Source: Euptelea pleiosperma
Taxonomy: Eukaryota; Streptophyta; Magnoliopsida; Ranunculales; Eupteleaceae
Length of the DNA: 64,000 nt
Direction: 5' to 3'
Assembly: GCA_035048495.1 (NCBI GenBank)
Contig: CM068553.1
Coordinates: forward strand, 20,647,190-20,711,189
The notes under the pieces were generated by a model. That model had not been told where the DNA came from, did not search any database, and worked only from the letters and a program-made list of their open reading frames with translations. The position numbers and the translations under genes were made by a program. Below are positions 1 through 11,876 of the stretch, piece after piece (within the stretch, counting starts at the first letter, position 1; each line of letters opens with the position of its first letter).

Positions 1-24
1 AATGGAAAGACTATAAATAAACGT

Positions 25-753
25 ATGGCTGAATGTAACTATTGTAAATCTTTATTAAATAATGAACTTAGAAGTGGAACTACTCACATTAGTAAACATA
101 TGAAAGAATATTGTAAAAGAAAACCATATCTTGACAGTGACAGTGGACAACAAACCTTAACGAAAGGTTTTGGTGGTGGTCTCGTTAATCATAAATTTGA
201 CCAACTTAAATGTCGAGAAGCACTTGCAAAAATGATAATTAAACATGAATATCCATTTAATATAGTAACACACGAAGGCTTTATTGACTTTGTTAACATT
301 TTGTAACCTTTGTTTAAGATGGTATCACGTAATACTATCAAATCTGATTGTTTAGGAATTTACGAGAATGAAAAAGCTAAACTGTTAAAATCTTTTGAAG
401 TTATTTCATCAAGAATTAGTCTCATATCAGATATGTGGACATCAAACCAAACAATTGGTTATATAGCTATTATGGCTCATTTATCGATTCAGATTGTAAC
501 CTACAAAAATGTATAATTAACTTTGTTAATGTTGATCCACCCCACACAGGGTTAGCTTTAGCTGAAACTATTAAATCAAATTTAATAAAATAGAAAATTG
601 ATGACAAGATACATTATTTAACCTTAGATAATTGTACTACAAACGATCTAATTATTAAGATACTTAAAACTTATTAATAAAAAAAGAAGCATTGTATTTA
701 GATGGTAAGATATTTCACATGCGTTGTTCTCTACATATTTTAAATCCTATTGT
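25..753 (+). pseudogene. hAT transposase, 5' half (degenerate), interrupted by CACTA element
   Basis: This is the N-terminal half of a plant hAT-superfamily (Ac/ricesleeper-like) transposase. The start at 25 opens a BED-type zinc finger: Cys-x2-Cys (CNYC) followed by H-x-x-x-H (HISKH) and a final Cys within about 30 residues. A typical hAT core follows (DMWTSNQTIGY near 435-470, then LTLDNC near 620). Reading is broken by a stop near 303 and several frame changes and stops between 510 and 720, so no protein is made. The conserved segment ending ILNPIV stops exactly at 753, where a CACTA element begins. Its continuation resumes at 13283 with QDGLKEI. The left end of the hAT element lies outside the window. 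The family call is firm and the exact subfamily is not resolved. Confidence 0.85.
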
Positions 754-1125
754 CACTACTACAAAAAACCCTTTAGACTACGGTTAAAAACTGTTGTCTT
801 TCATTGTAAACTGTAGTCTAAAACTCCCTTTAAAAGCGTAGTCTAATCGGGCGTAGTCTAAAGTCTACAAAAATGACTACGGTTTTTAGCCGTAGCCTAT
901 ATGAGCTATACAACTACAATTTTATCCAAAATTGTAGTTGTAAGACCACATAAAAGACTTCGATTTTCCAAAAAATCATAGTCTTTATGTTTATCAACTG
1001 TAGTCTAAAAGAGTTAAACCGAGGTTAAACAACCGGAGATGACTATGGTTTTATCTAAAACCATAGTCGTATGTCTTTATAAAATACTATGGTTTTGCCC
1101 AAAACCGTAGTCTTTTCATTTTTTA
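754..1125. repeat. CACTA left terminal and subterminal repeats
   Basis: After the terminal inverted repeat, many direct and inverted copies of a motif near TAGACTACGGTT / AAAACCGTAGTC are packed into about 370 bp. Subterminal arrays of this type are the binding sites for the TNPA-class protein in En/Spm elements. Here that role is inferred from position and form. Confidence 0.75.
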
Positions 1126-2470
1126 ATTTTAAAAAAATTATAGAATCACTATCAAGACTACCAAATATCTAAAATAATTGATATAAAGAATTTAAAACCA
1201 AAAAGCTGACAATATCATTATAATCTAAATTTACTACCAAGTCATTAATTCATAAGGTGTAACACTAGCTAAAACAAACTATTGAAATAATTGAATGAAT
1301 TAGAAGCGACAAACTTTGTATTACAAAAAACATGTTCAAACACAGTAGATGACAAGTTCGGCACTATCAGGGCTCAAACCATTTAATGCGGTTGCAAACA
1401 AGTTATATATTGGTAGTATGCCATCCTTAAAAAAAAAATTGTAAGTTCTCTCCAATAAGGAGCCCGCCTTTCCATAATTTTCTTTCTTTACATAACATTG
1501 TTTCAATATCTTAAAATCATTGTTAATGTTCACTTGGAGATATTCATGCTTTCTTGTGTGTCTATTTTGATCTGTTGCATGATTGTGCTTGAGTATTTTG
1601 ATAGTTTCAGATTTATTTGTGACCATCTAGGTAAAGGAATTAATGTTGTAATCAGTAAAAGGATTGCTCCACTCCTTTTTGAACTTGAAACAATGGATTT
1701 TCTATTGTGACAATAATATTTGCTCGATGTTCTATATAGAGGCCATTGATTTTGTTTACTTTTCCAGATTGTTGGTTGTCTTGATCAGCTCAGTGATTTT
1801 GTTCAAGATCTAGTGACAAAAATTCCATAGCTTAGAATAGAATCATGCAGATTTTATCAAGGAATAGGATCATGATCCTCTTTAAGTTTATCAATAAACA
1901 ATAATAATAATAAAAGGGGACACCATCAACCTATGTGGCATTCAGCACCATAGCAATTGACTGATTAGTAGTTTTTACAACAAAATCGCACACATTTAAC
2001 AATTTAAGAATGGGTGTTCATGAAAAGAACGACCAAAAGAGAATGTAAGTAAATGTGGGACCCCAGCAGCACCTCCCAATCTCTATGCTTATTTGACATA
2101 CCTCCACAATGTTGCTTTCAACAGAACAAGACTGATTGGAGGTTCTCTAGCCTTAAAAAAAAGGTATTGAACTTCAATTTCTAGTCACCATGATAAACAT
2201 GTGTTAAGAGAGTGAAACCTTGAAAGATAATAATACCTAACACAAAATCCTAATGATGGAAAGGGGGACTACTTGGACATTCTCAAATACCTCCAATGGA
2301 CTGCTTGGACTCTCATTCCAAGATATAACCTCCCATTCTGCCTACATGTAATCATCCACAACCTTAATTACATTCATTTAAATAAATGGCTTTACCACAA
2401 ATTACATGAGAACTATAATTGTAATATGCAGAAAAAAAAATCTACAAGGAGATAAGTTTCTCAGAAAGAC
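1126..2470. other. CACTA interior, no recognised gene
   Basis: This stretch is AT-rich. A 96-codon minus-strand frame at 1336-1626 ends near LFATALNGLSPDSAELV and could be the tail of a captured coding exon, but I do not recognise it. I see no other protein homology, RNA gene or tandem repeat. Confidence 0.4.
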
Positions 2471-2583
2471 CTGTAGCTGCAAGCAATTAAGTTGTTGCCC
2501 TCGTTGCTCTGAATAAAATCATAAGAGCATGTGCTAAAAACCCACAATGGTCTTGTAAACTCAGCATCCAAGGAATAAACTGC
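2471..2583 (-). pseudogene. Captured exon of a prolyl-oligopeptidase / acylaminoacyl-peptidase-like (S9) gene
   Basis: On the minus strand this reads as one exon bounded by an AG acceptor and a GT donor (CTACAG/gtcttt). Its peptide contains LDAEFTRPLWVFSTCSYDF followed by NEGNNLIACSYR. This resembles the beta-propeller segment of plant dipeptidyl/acylaminoacyl peptidases of the S9 family, where an S/LDAEF.(K/R)PLW motif is followed by NLI.CSYRQ. The exon alone has no catalytic residues. No neighbouring exon of the same gene was recognised, so this looks like a single captured fragment inside the CACTA element. It has the same orientation as the other captured fragments. The family assignment is from memory of the motif and is moderate. 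Confidence 0.5.
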
Positions 2584-4395
2584 TACCACCTCTTTTTGTG
2601 TTCAATCTTTGTTGAGAAAATAAAAAGACAAGATGAATTGAAGTCAAGTTGAACATGCATAGATATATGTTTACTAACAGAAAAGAACCATTAGTATAAA
2701 AAGTTCTCCATGAAGCAAAAGTATTTCCTGCACTAAGGTTTACAACCAGTAAAGATCATACATCTAAAATCAGCAAGCACTTAAGACGGAGACACTTTGT
2801 TTTATAAGATGGAGACACTTAAAGATCACACTGTGCTAAACCAATGGTTGAATGCAAGCTGCACAAGTGAAACCATGCAGAGGTGCTATGCATAGATAAC
2901 ATTATAGAGGTTCTCTTTTCTTGCACTAAGTTTCCATCTTAAGTTCACAAGGGACCTTGTTATGAGTACAATATAGGAAACATTAGTTTATTTAATAATT
3001 AAACCAAGAAACAAAATACAGAACCAAAGTATAGTGTAAGAAAGTAGCATATGGTAATCTACATTACAAGACCAATTGCAGATAATCATTATTTTTATCA
3101 CAAATTTACACCCACAAATAGCTCATTTCTTAAACCCAAAAAAAAAAAAAGACCAGTAGTTACTCAGCAACAAAATATGATGATTTAGAAAAGAAGAAAG
3201 AAACTAATTCACTCCAGCAATATCCGATCTGTTCACCAGGAGCATAATCCCGATCAGCAATAACCTGTACAGGTAGTACTACAGAATTAAAACTAATGGA
3301 AATGATTTCTTATAGTTGTGAGCAAAGCATATGTGCACAAAACATTTTTGTGCAAAATCTTCGAAGCATTCTATAAACGCCATCGTATATAAAAGTTACT
3401 TCTGATAGCGCCATTAAAAACCATGTAATATAGTCAATATATACATTTCAGAAGATACTACAGAAGTAAAGGGCACCTTGTTTACCAAAAGCAACAAGAA
3501 GGTGACTTCGCATAACATAAATAAAGGACATTTAACAAGCAGATACAAAAGATTTAAACAATTTCAAAAAACTCCCAGAAGTCTAAGGAAATTTCTCAGT
3601 AGAACAAACAAGAGGTCTGTCTAGGTGCAATACAGGGAGCAACAACAGAAATCGGGTTGGGTCAGTCAGTTTCAGGTGGAAACCTGGCCCAAGTTGCACC
3701 CCTAAATGAGAACAGACAAGTATAGATGGTATCTTAGAGGTCCAGCTTTTGTATTAAATTTCATAATTAACTTTTCTCTTTATGAATTCTGACTAAATTG
3801 TAGTCAAGAAGCACAGGATCAATATGACACTTCTGATGTTGTACCATGATAACCTGAAAGTGCTAGTTTTGGTTTAGATTTTGAACTACATTAGTGTTTG
3901 CTTATTATAAAAATGATTTATATTGTATCCACACTATTTTAAAATGGACACAAATTACTCATGCCATTCAAAACTTTTTATTTTCAGCTGATTATAGAAG
4001 GAAATCACGAACTATGAAAAGAATTTCAGTTCACTTTTAGAAGTGGGTGGTTCAATATCAAACTTTGCTCCCCGGGAGGAAAGCTATTAACTATAAAGCT
4101 ACGATTCACAACCACCCCATTTCATCCTCACCTGCAAACGCATCTTAATGTAGAAACATTTGAGACAAGATAAGATATCTGAGATGAAGACACATCACAC
4201 TTCCGCTCATGGTGAGGCTGTCCAAAATCCAATTACCTCACCTTCTATAGCAGGAACATGTGCAATATGATGTGAGGCATGAAGCATACTAAAGTGAAGC
4301 ATCCTAAAAAAGAAAAGGAAGAAAAAAAATCAGCCCAATGTCAAATTAGCTAATCACCTGCTTCAAACATCATTTTGAAGAGCACCTCAAATGTA
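2584..4395. other. CACTA interior, mostly intron-like or unrecognised sequence
   Basis: This is AT-rich sequence with no clear coding signal apart from the short SET-like stretch described separately. The part from about 4070 to 4395 lies downstream of the recognised P450-reductase exons and may be intron or decayed 3' exons of that gene. Confidence 0.35.
3215..3270 (-). pseudogene. Possible SET-domain (Rubisco LSMT-like) exon fragment
   Basis: The minus strand reads VIADRDYAPGEQIGY. This resembles the 'A.RDY..GEQV.I.YG' segment close to the end of the SET domain in plant Rubisco-type lysine methyltransferases. Only about 15 residues match and the following YGKFSN-type motif is absent, so this could be coincidence. 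Confidence 0.25.
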
Positions 4396-4399
4396 CAAA

Positions 4400-5219
4400 G
4401 AACATTTCTAACAAAAACAGGAGCCCAGCTACAGTCATGCTTTTCAAATCTGCACAAGATTTAACACGCAACCAGCCCTTTCTTTGAGTCCACTACCAGA
4501 TAAAATTGTTTACATTTGAAAAAAGGAAATCACCTAGGAGAGGATGAGATGGAATAATATCGGGGCTATAAACGAGGGGCAACTGCTGCAAAAAAAACAC
4601 CAAGAGGAGGTTTTGCTGATGGGAATTCAGCCATTACTTCTAGAAGACTTCTCTGACTTCCAACAACCCATTGTGAGTACTCATCCTGGAAAACACAACA
4701 TATATACATAAACCAAACGATAGTAACAATAGCACAAATATACACTTAGCAAGAAAAAACATGAAAGAATCTTGACAAGTTGCTTGGGACTACCACCAAA
4801 AAAAAGAAAAAGAGAAGTATTGGAGTAGTTTGTTAACCTTCCCCTCAGGTGATGACAACAACTTTAGTCTATCTGCCTCACTAGGTTCAGATGCATGAGC
4901 AGCCAAAGCAACCAGGCCATCTTGAAAGTGGCAAATATAGAACCAAACTGCCCAAGCATTGTCAATAACAAAATTGAAGCAAAAGGGAACAAGATAACTA
5001 ACCAGACTAAAATATCACCTTTTTAGGAGAATTCAAGAGATCAGCATAATGTGCTAGTGCAGTCCGTAAGGTGCAAGGACAAGGGAAAGGAGGTGGTAAT
5101 GAGCTTCCCCGAGGTGTTCCATCTTCTTTGTCAATGTGAACTGAAAACAACAAATCTAGAGGTTGACCCAACAACTTTCCTGCTTCCTCAACTGTTTCAT
5201 CACAATTCTCGGATTTACA
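4400..5219 (-). pseudogene. CPR: Captured multi-exon fragment of NADPH-cytochrome P450 reductase
   Basis: Four minus-strand exons with preserved splice sites encode part of NADPH-cytochrome P450 reductase, the ER-bound diflavin enzyme that passes electrons from NADPH to P450s. Exon one (about 5019-5219) reads [20 protein letters not shown] and then [20 protein letters not shown]. Exon two (about 4838-4922) reads LVALAAHASEPSEADRLK. Exon three (about 4534-4686) reads [20 protein letters not shown] and then PRYYSISSSPR, the FAD-binding RxYS motif. Exon four (about 4400-4450) reads HDCSWAPVFVRN. Exon three has an in-frame TAG at 4566-4568 just before PRYY, where the family has Gln. The FMN domain and the NADPH-binding C terminus were not found, so this is a dead internal fragment. 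It keeps its introns, so it was acquired as DNA and not through a retro-copy. Confidence 0.85.
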
Positions 5220-6872
5220 CTATAGCATAATTCCCACTGGCAGGCCTAGCATAAAATTCTACCAATTTAATAAGTGTACAATTACTATTCAGATTAATTG
5301 AGAAAAATAACAGTTGTATTTCTTCTCATACAATTATATATATTTCTTCTCAATAACCTTCATAAATGAAATTTTTGAATCTGAATGTTAAGAATTAATA
5401 TACCCAGCAAATATTTTCTCAAATGAAAACATACCAGATATTAACTGGAAACCTTTGATGCTGAAGACCCATGTCACACACCCAAATCAATGTGTTCACC
5501 AAGAAGCAAACAAGCCCATGAACTTTTATGTTATTGCCAAATCTAAACCAAACGAGATCATGGGAACATGATCCAAAACCTATAAATTCTATAGATTCTA
5601 AAATAGAAAATATCAACTCAAATCAGTGTTAAACAAGATCCAAGAACACATGCAATGCAAGTACTTATTGGTAGGGTCCAAGTTACCTATAAATTGCAGC
5701 ACAAACAGGGTGTTTGGTAACAAGTTTGGAGTTGTGTGGCAAGAGTCCATCCATGTATAAATGGTACAAGTTAAATCCAACTAGCACACCAATAAGAAGC
5801 GAATGTGTAAGCACATGTGGCACTCCATAAGTTCAGTTTGGTACCAAATGCCCCTTAAATTAATTCCTGCTTAGATGGGCTCCTCAGAATCTGAAACCTG
5901 CAACCAAACACCACAGAATGATATATAAGTTCGGGGTACGCCCCAGAATTCTTATGAGTCAACGGATTTCCTATACACTCGACACATACCCGTTAATCAT
6001 AATAACAATCCTAATAAGACCTTTTTTTCTTATAAGCCAATGGATTTGCTCAACAGCTCTATTCTTCAAGCCCGAACCCAGCACCTCGGCATCTGACACG
6101 TACACCTGACCACCCTGTTTTTAGAAGAAAACTTAAATTTCAAAAATTCAAAACAGTGTTTTGAGGGGAGTACATGTTGAATACTGATGCGTTGCGCTTT
6201 TGGCTTGTAACACAACGTTGTAGAACTAAAATAGGCGGAAAAAAAAAGGCAACACACTCTTTCGAACCCACTGATCCATGAGTGATTGGTACACTATTTG
6301 ATGGAGCTACATACCAACAATTAGGTTGATTGGTGATCTCTAGCCGTTGGATTCTAGCATTTTTCATGGGGTGATTTCTAGCAGTTGATTTGAGCTTGTT
6401 TTTTAAAAAATTAGCTAGAGATCAACAATCATGCTAATTTTTGGTGTGTAGGTCCATCAAGGGTGGGCCAATTATTCAGGGTCCAGTGGACTCGAAAGTG
6501 TGCCACGTGATGTACTATGTGTGCCCTACAACCCCACATGGAAAAGGCCCCTAGCTCAAACTAATTTTTTTGATAATTTTCAAATTTCATCTAAAAATAA
6601 TAAAAATATTTGTGGGTTTGAATTTTTTCAGGAGTCACCACCCATGCACCTAGTTCCAGGTCCTTCACCCATATTCAAGAACATATTTTGTGTGGAGCTT
6701 ACCTCTGTGTGCATGCGAGCTTCATATAGTGAGTCCTTCACTGTTAGTAAGAAATATCAATCTCGGGGCTGTGGGATTTAATGCTCCAGTCCTCTCCTTC
6801 TTCCCTGCAATGTGGTGCCAGAATAGGACAGTTGTTGATCATCAATTGTTGAAGCGTGGTGAGATGTCGTAA
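5220..6872. repeat. Unrecognised CACTA interior with a dispersed repeat at about 6270-6700
   Basis: No coding exon is recognised. The stretch around 6310-6480 (a GTTGGATTCTAGCA motif, then TTTTTGGTGTGTAGGTCCA and GGGCCAA) recurs in diverged form at about 28620-29240 and 29500-29690. It is therefore part of a dispersed repeat family, possibly an old DNA transposon. No terminal inverted repeats or target duplication were found. Confidence 0.4.
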
Positions 6873-7340
6873 TTCCTCGAAAATACACATCCAAGGAATT
6901 GGAGTCCTCAATTTTCAATCTTTGGAGCGCCGTGAGTTGTGCCAATCCTTGGGGGAGTGATGAATGCGGTGAACGCTTGATAAACAAATACTTGAGATGG
7001 TTGTTGTTGTTGAGGATGGGCAGTGACCTTGAAAGAACACCTGCATCTCCACTTAAAGTCAAATCCTCAAGGAGCGGAGGGAGGCATGATATATAGTGTC
7101 CCACCCAATTCTGGACATTGTGCTATCCACAATTCCCTTAATGCATCAAGAGAGAAGATGTGGTGCGGCATCGCCTTCAATTTGGGGCAACTCCAAAGTG
7201 ATAAACATCTTAGACACGGCATAATAATAATATCTCCTCTTCCTCCAGAAACATTTTTGTCATCTTGCAGCATCACCCACTCCTCCCACTCTTCCATAAA
7301 TCTAAAACAAAGATCCTTCAAGTTTGGGAATACTACTATT
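6873..7340 (-). pseudogene. Captured LRR region of an NB-LRR (CNL-type) disease-resistance gene
   Basis: The minus strand encodes leucine-rich repeats of the kind found at the C terminus of plant CC-NB-LRR immune receptors. From 7330 down it reads FPNLKDLCFRFMEEWEEW, then MPCLRCLSLWSCPKLKAMP and LRELWIAQCPELGG. After a frame change near 7070-7104 it continues LPPLLEDLTLSGDAG, LKYLFIKRSPHSSLPQG and LQRLKIEDSNSL. The MEEWEEW and 'L.L..CPKLK.LP' motifs are typical of this class. No NB-ARC domain (P-loop, GLPL, MHD) is present anywhere in the window, so this is an isolated, frameshifted fragment in the CACTA element and cannot function as a receptor. Confidence 0.75.
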
Positions 7341-8429
7341 GGTGTTGATATACCAATCAATATCACCCAAAAATCAGACATGCAGAATAGAAAATATAAA
7401 TATTTAAGAGAAATGAGAAATAAAGATCCGAAGGTTAAAAGGGAAGACATGAATCGGGAGACGAGCACATGCTCGTTGCTAACTGCCTTGGAGGCTGCAA
7501 CATCCAATCGCTTCCAGGTTGATTCCCACTTCTCTCCATTGTGTCTTTTTCTTCTTGGCTTTGTCTTCTTGAAATCTAATCAAGCTAGCACTCCTCAAAG
7601 AGCTCTTGGTCGACATTTGAGAAGACCTTCACTTTCAAGCTCTGTACGACCTGGTTCCAATGGGTCTGAGTGCTCCTCTCCATACAAAAAACAATATACT
7701 AAAGAAAAAATGAGAAACAAACCCTAAATAGGATTGCAATCAAATGGTGGAACAGGATTCGTGTTGCCTGATATTCGCTCAAAAGTGCTTATTTTAAGCA
7801 ATTATCCTGTTAGCGTTATTGTATTCTCCTACATAAAATGCTCTATTTATCTACTTTTCTACGTAATAGTCTCTTCTGTTGCGTAGAACACACTTTTCTG
7901 GACGAAATGGTATATTTGCATGCATTAAACACATTTTCGGAAGTCTAGATATGAAGTCATTCTGATAGAGTCTCATTACGCGCTTCTTCTGTCGCAGGAA
8001 ACCCCGATGGGACGATTCTCGAGACTTGTGGGCCCAAATCGATCATGAAAGCCCATTATCAAAGCTTAAAGAGCCCACATGCTATGACTAGAAGATATGG
8101 GCCAAATATGGGCTGAATAAGAGGACCAAAAAGCCGGCCCAAAGAACGAAGAGAGCAGGAGAGCCAATGACCAAGAGACGGACCAAAGCGTTTAAAGCCA
8201 CATGAGTCAGCAAGGAATGATAGTCGACTCTACTGGAGAAGCGTGAGGATGGTCACAGTGAAGACCAGGGATCCAGACCCTCCGCCAGTGTTTTTTTCCA
8301 TTTTTTTGATACTTTTTCTCTCATCTCTTCTTATTCTCTCTCTCTCTCTTCATCTCTCGATCCTCGAATCTACTGACTTAACCCCAGAACTCCTACCCTT
8401 CGGCTCTATCTCATCTCCCTTAGCTTTCT

Positions 8430-8488
8430 GACCGTTGGATCTTCCATCGGACCGTTGGATCTTCAATCGGACCGTTGGATCTCTCTAG
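8430..8488 (+). repeat. 20-bp tandem array (three GACCGTTGGATC units) in LTR
   Basis: Three head-to-tail units start with GACCGTTGGATCT. Unit number varies between family copies: four at 34681-34759, three at 41872-41930 and three at 43360-43418. The array lies about 330 bp upstream of the LTR TATA box. Confidence 0.85.
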
Positions 8489-8641
8489 ATCCGTCGATCT
8501 ACCAATCTGGGTCCCAATCAAGTCACCATCCATCCGATCGCCATCAGAATGTCTGTCACATCATCTTGTGAGACGATGGACATCATCAGTCCATGTGGGC
8601 CAATAGCCGGGCCCATCATCATCGACCCGCTGTCCGACCAG

Positions 8642-8698
8642 TTAGTGGACCCCGTGAATTTCAAAATAATTTTAATTAAAAAATGGGGGGTCCACTAA
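8642..8698. repeat. 12-bp inverted repeat around an AT-rich loop
   Basis: TTAGTGGACCCC at 8642-8653 is the exact inverse of GGGGTCCACTAA at 8687-8698. The same pair occurs in the other full LTR copies, so it is a conserved stem-forming element of the U3. Confidence 0.75.
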
Positions 8699-8786
8699 TT
8701 GGGGAGATTCCCCATAAAAAAGTAGTGTTTTACTTAAAAAAAAAAAAAAAAAAAAAAATTAATATTTTTTTCTATTTCCTAAAAAT

Positions 8787-8824
8787 CCTAATTTCCATTA
8801 ATGGAAATTAGGAGCTTATATAAA
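8787..8824 (+). promoter_or_regulatory. LTR core promoter: 26-bp perfect palindrome plus TATATAAA box
   Basis: Positions 8787-8812 form a perfect palindrome with half-site CCTAATTTCCATT. TATATAAA at 8817-8824 follows four bases later. The arrangement repeats at 35059-35095 with a different but still self-complementary palindrome (half-site CCCTATTTCCATT) and TTTATAAG. Transcription would start about 30 bp downstream of the TATA and run into the pyrimidine-rich leader. Confidence 0.7.
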
Positions 8825-8978
8825 GGGGGAAGGAGGGGGACGAACCCTAATTTTCAAACCCCTCTCCTCCTCTCCTTCCCCCCCACATCATTCCTCCTTC
8901 TTCCCCTTCCTTTTTCTCCTCTTCTTCTCCTTTTTCCTTCTCCTTTTCCTTCTTCTTCTTCTTCATCTTCATCCCTCG

Positions 8979-9004
8979 CCGGAGTTGCAGGCCTGCAACT
9001 CCGG
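8979..9004. repeat. 26-bp perfect palindromic module in LTR leader
   Basis: The half-site CCGGAGTTGCAGG is followed immediately by its exact reverse complement. Related modules occur in every long copy of the family at different places in the leader. A degenerate split pair lies nearby at about 9246-9290. Confidence 0.85.
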
Positions 9005-10639
9005 CTGTCTTCTTCTTCTTCATACCCTTCTTCCTCCCCTCCTGTGCTGCCTGCAACTGCTCCACCATTCCTCCTGGCCAGCACGACCTCCATACCATCC
9101 CCGCCTGCAAAACTTGCAACACCACCACCGTTTCTCCACCGGACTGGTTCGCCTCCGCCTCCTCCACTGTCGTCCTCCCTTTTCGGGCACCAACAGCGCC
9201 TCCATCCACTAGCGAACCACCCCTATATGTCCTCCACTTGCAGACCGAGTTGCAGGTCTGCCATTCAACCCTTGGCCGAACCTGCAACTCCGTTAGAAAC
9301 AGCACCGCCTGTGTTTCTAACGGACTGGTTCACCTCCGCCCCCCTCCGCCTGCTCCTCCGTCATCTCCAACAGAATATCCCCGTAGCACCACCAGCCACT
9401 ATTTTCTCTCTTCCCAAGCGCCTCCACCCTGCCGCTGTTGCTGCCTCGACTCACGTCCCCACGTTTTTACCCAGTTTCCGATCTCCTACGGGCTGCAACT
9501 TTGCATTCCAGCAACCCCCCAACTTGCTGCCATGAAAGCACCACCACTTGCTGCCATGAAAGGACCACCACCAGCCAATAGCAGGTGCGCCTCCACCCGA
9601 ACCAGCAAGGAGCTGCCCACGGTTGCAGCAACTTCACATCACCAATCTGCTGTCCATCACAACCGCCCTTTGCTCCTTCATCAACGGTGGATGACACAGC
9701 TCGTGCACAACTTGCAGCTCTAGATCTGCACGTCCTCATCTTTGCAGGTCATGTTCGACCCATGCCTTGACCTAAAACGCCTCTCCAACCTGTGCATCCT
9801 TTGGCTCGAACACTTGCTACACAGCATCGTTGATCATCTCCTCTACCGCAAAGAGGAACCGCTCTCTATCCATTGGCTGTGCACCATCACCTTGACCATC
9901 CATCATCTCCATAGCAACTCCTGCCAATATCTTATCCTCCATTGCAATCATGGCTGCATCCCTACTCATGGCGCACCCTCATGTGCACTTTATCGCATGG
10001 TCGATCAACCGGGCCGAACCACTCACTGGGCGATCCGAGCACTCAATGTGAGTTCTCCAAGGTTACTTCCACTTTCTCTCTCTAGAAACATGTTATCTCT
10101 CTAGAGTTCATGTTTTCTCTCTTTAAGCTCCCCAGGCTGATCGCCTTTTTGCACCACTGACTCCGTTCGGTGAATGCAAGAGGGTGAGTTTTTCTCTCAC
10201 CTCTACCTTGTCGGCCGGTAAACGACCGAGGTGTGAAAATTCTCTCTCTACCTTCTTCTTCTCTCTAAAAGTTCTCTTTACATGCTTTCTTACATGCTTT
10301 CTAGAATAGATTTACCGCTTTATTTATTTCTGTCATTTATTTCATGTAAGCAACAGTTTAATTAATGCAATTTGATTTTGATGATTTTAGTATTTTCTGG
10401 ATCTCATGGATGTGTTTTTAATCTCGACTCGCCATTCTCATCCTTCCACGTTTCTCTTGTATATTATCTGTCATTTTATGTTCTTATTCGCGCTAATCCG
10501 ACTAATCCCGAGTGCGGATCGACATCCGACACGAATCCCTATACAAATCTATCAATTTTGCAGGATAATCGGATAAAAATTACAAATATGTTGAAGTTAG
10601 GGTTTCCGTAACCAACGACGCGGAAAAACCCTACTTTCA

Positions 10640-11876
10640 TTGCCAACACCACATAGTTGGGATAAGGCATGTTAATGAAGATGGTGAATAGATAGAAACC
10701 TAACCTAGAACCATAGTTGTTGCAAAAGCTTACAAATAATAGATTCACGTTGTTGATAGATGGAAATTCTCCTTGGATAATTAGCTCCTTTTTTTATGCA
10801 ATCAACAAAGCCATTAAGAGATTTTCCAATATGGAAAGCAAATCACTTGCAGCAGCTTTAATAGACCTAGAAGGAGAAGACGGAAGTTTGATGACAGGAA
10901 AAATGAATAGGAGCTCTTCACTAAGACTACACACAGTCTTCCCCATCTCATATTCTACAAAAGCAACTAAGAAGTCAATTTTCATCATATTACAAGTGAA
11001 CAAGAAAACATCATAGGAGATGACTTCAGAGTAAAGATTGAGTTTAGATGAACAACGAAATCATTGTCATTAATATTGATATAATAGACACTAAGCATTA
11101 CTTCAAGAAGCAAGGCACAAAATAAATTTAAAAAAAAACTAAAATCTACACCCAGGTTTCCTAATTTTCTACATAAACACTAGAAGAACTTGGGAAAATG
11201 AAAAATGAATAAATAAATAATAAATACCACTTAACAATGCAAAAACCTATGCAAGGCCCATTTGAGAAGCAAAATTAGCAAAATAATGGAGATCCAAATG
11301 TCCAATAAATCTTTGCTCAAACAAATAACAAAGATTTCAACTTTATAACCAAAACCCACTAGCAGAACTTTAGAACAGATGTAAGATCCCCTAAAAAGTA
11401 TGTAATCGGAGATAAACTGACTTGATATCAAAAAAATCTTCAAATTATAAAAATGAAAAACCCACCAAAGAAAACACTTTTGAAAAGAATTACAAAATGA
11501 GACACGTATAAAAAAAAGTTAACAAAAGGAGACGTTACCATGTAAATGCCCTCTTCGATGATAACATCATAACTTCAAGAGGAAAACTTCAGGAGGCTTT
11601 GGTTGTTGCAACTCCGCCCTATAATTATACATCCCCAAAGCCGAATAACACGAGGGGCATGCCCCCATCAGTCTCTTCTTCAATAAACCCCACCTCGTCG
11701 TTGATTTACAGACAACCCAGAACACTATGTAGCACCATCCGTCCTAAGATCTTCACCATAGAGTCAAAGAAAACGAAACGAAAATCATAAATAAAAAAAC
11801 CCCAAAAATGAAGAAATTCAAGAAAAAAAGTTGAAATGATTCAGTTGGAGGACGAAATCAAGCAATCAATCCAAGG
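10640..11876. other. CACTA interior right of the solo LTR, no recognised gene
   Basis: After the TTGCC duplication the CACTA interior continues as AT-rich sequence. Overlapping open frames on both strands at 10717-11016 give no recognisable domain. I find no RNA gene or transposon end here. Confidence 0.35.

Larger units (their letters stand above)
7769..10639 (+). mobile_element. Solo LTR, TGATATTCGC family, 2,871 bp
   Basis: The block begins TGATATTCGCTC and ends CTACTTTCA (canonical TG...CA). It is flanked by a perfect 5-bp target-site duplication TTGCC (7764-7768 and 10640-10644). No internal retroelement sequence remains, so it is a solo LTR left by recombination between two LTRs. It contains in order: a U3-like region, a 20-bp tandem array (8430-8488), a stem-forming inverted repeat (8642-8698), an A-tract (8736-8758), a palindrome (8787-8812), a TATA box (8817-8824), a pyrimidine-rich leader with palindromic modules, and a U5-like end containing CCCGAGTGCGGATC. 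It sits in the CACTA element, so it is younger than that insertion. Long open frames inside it are low-complexity artefacts. Confidence 0.93.

Noticed and set aside
1336..1626. Minus-strand 96-codon frame ending near LSPDSAELVIYCV
   Set aside because: Possibly the tail of a captured gene, but I cannot name a family and the upstream part looks non-coding.
7023..7727. Plus-strand 234-codon frame
   Set aside because: It is antisense to the LRR fragment, which has clear homology on the minus strand. The plus frame shows no domain.
8801..9723. Long overlapping plus- and minus-strand frames (up to 244 codons) in the solo LTR
   Set aside because: They lie over a CT-rich low-complexity leader, are Ser/Pro/Leu- or Glu/Lys/Arg-rich on opposite strands, are not shared in frame with other LTR copies, and include the palindromes. 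They are compositional artefacts.
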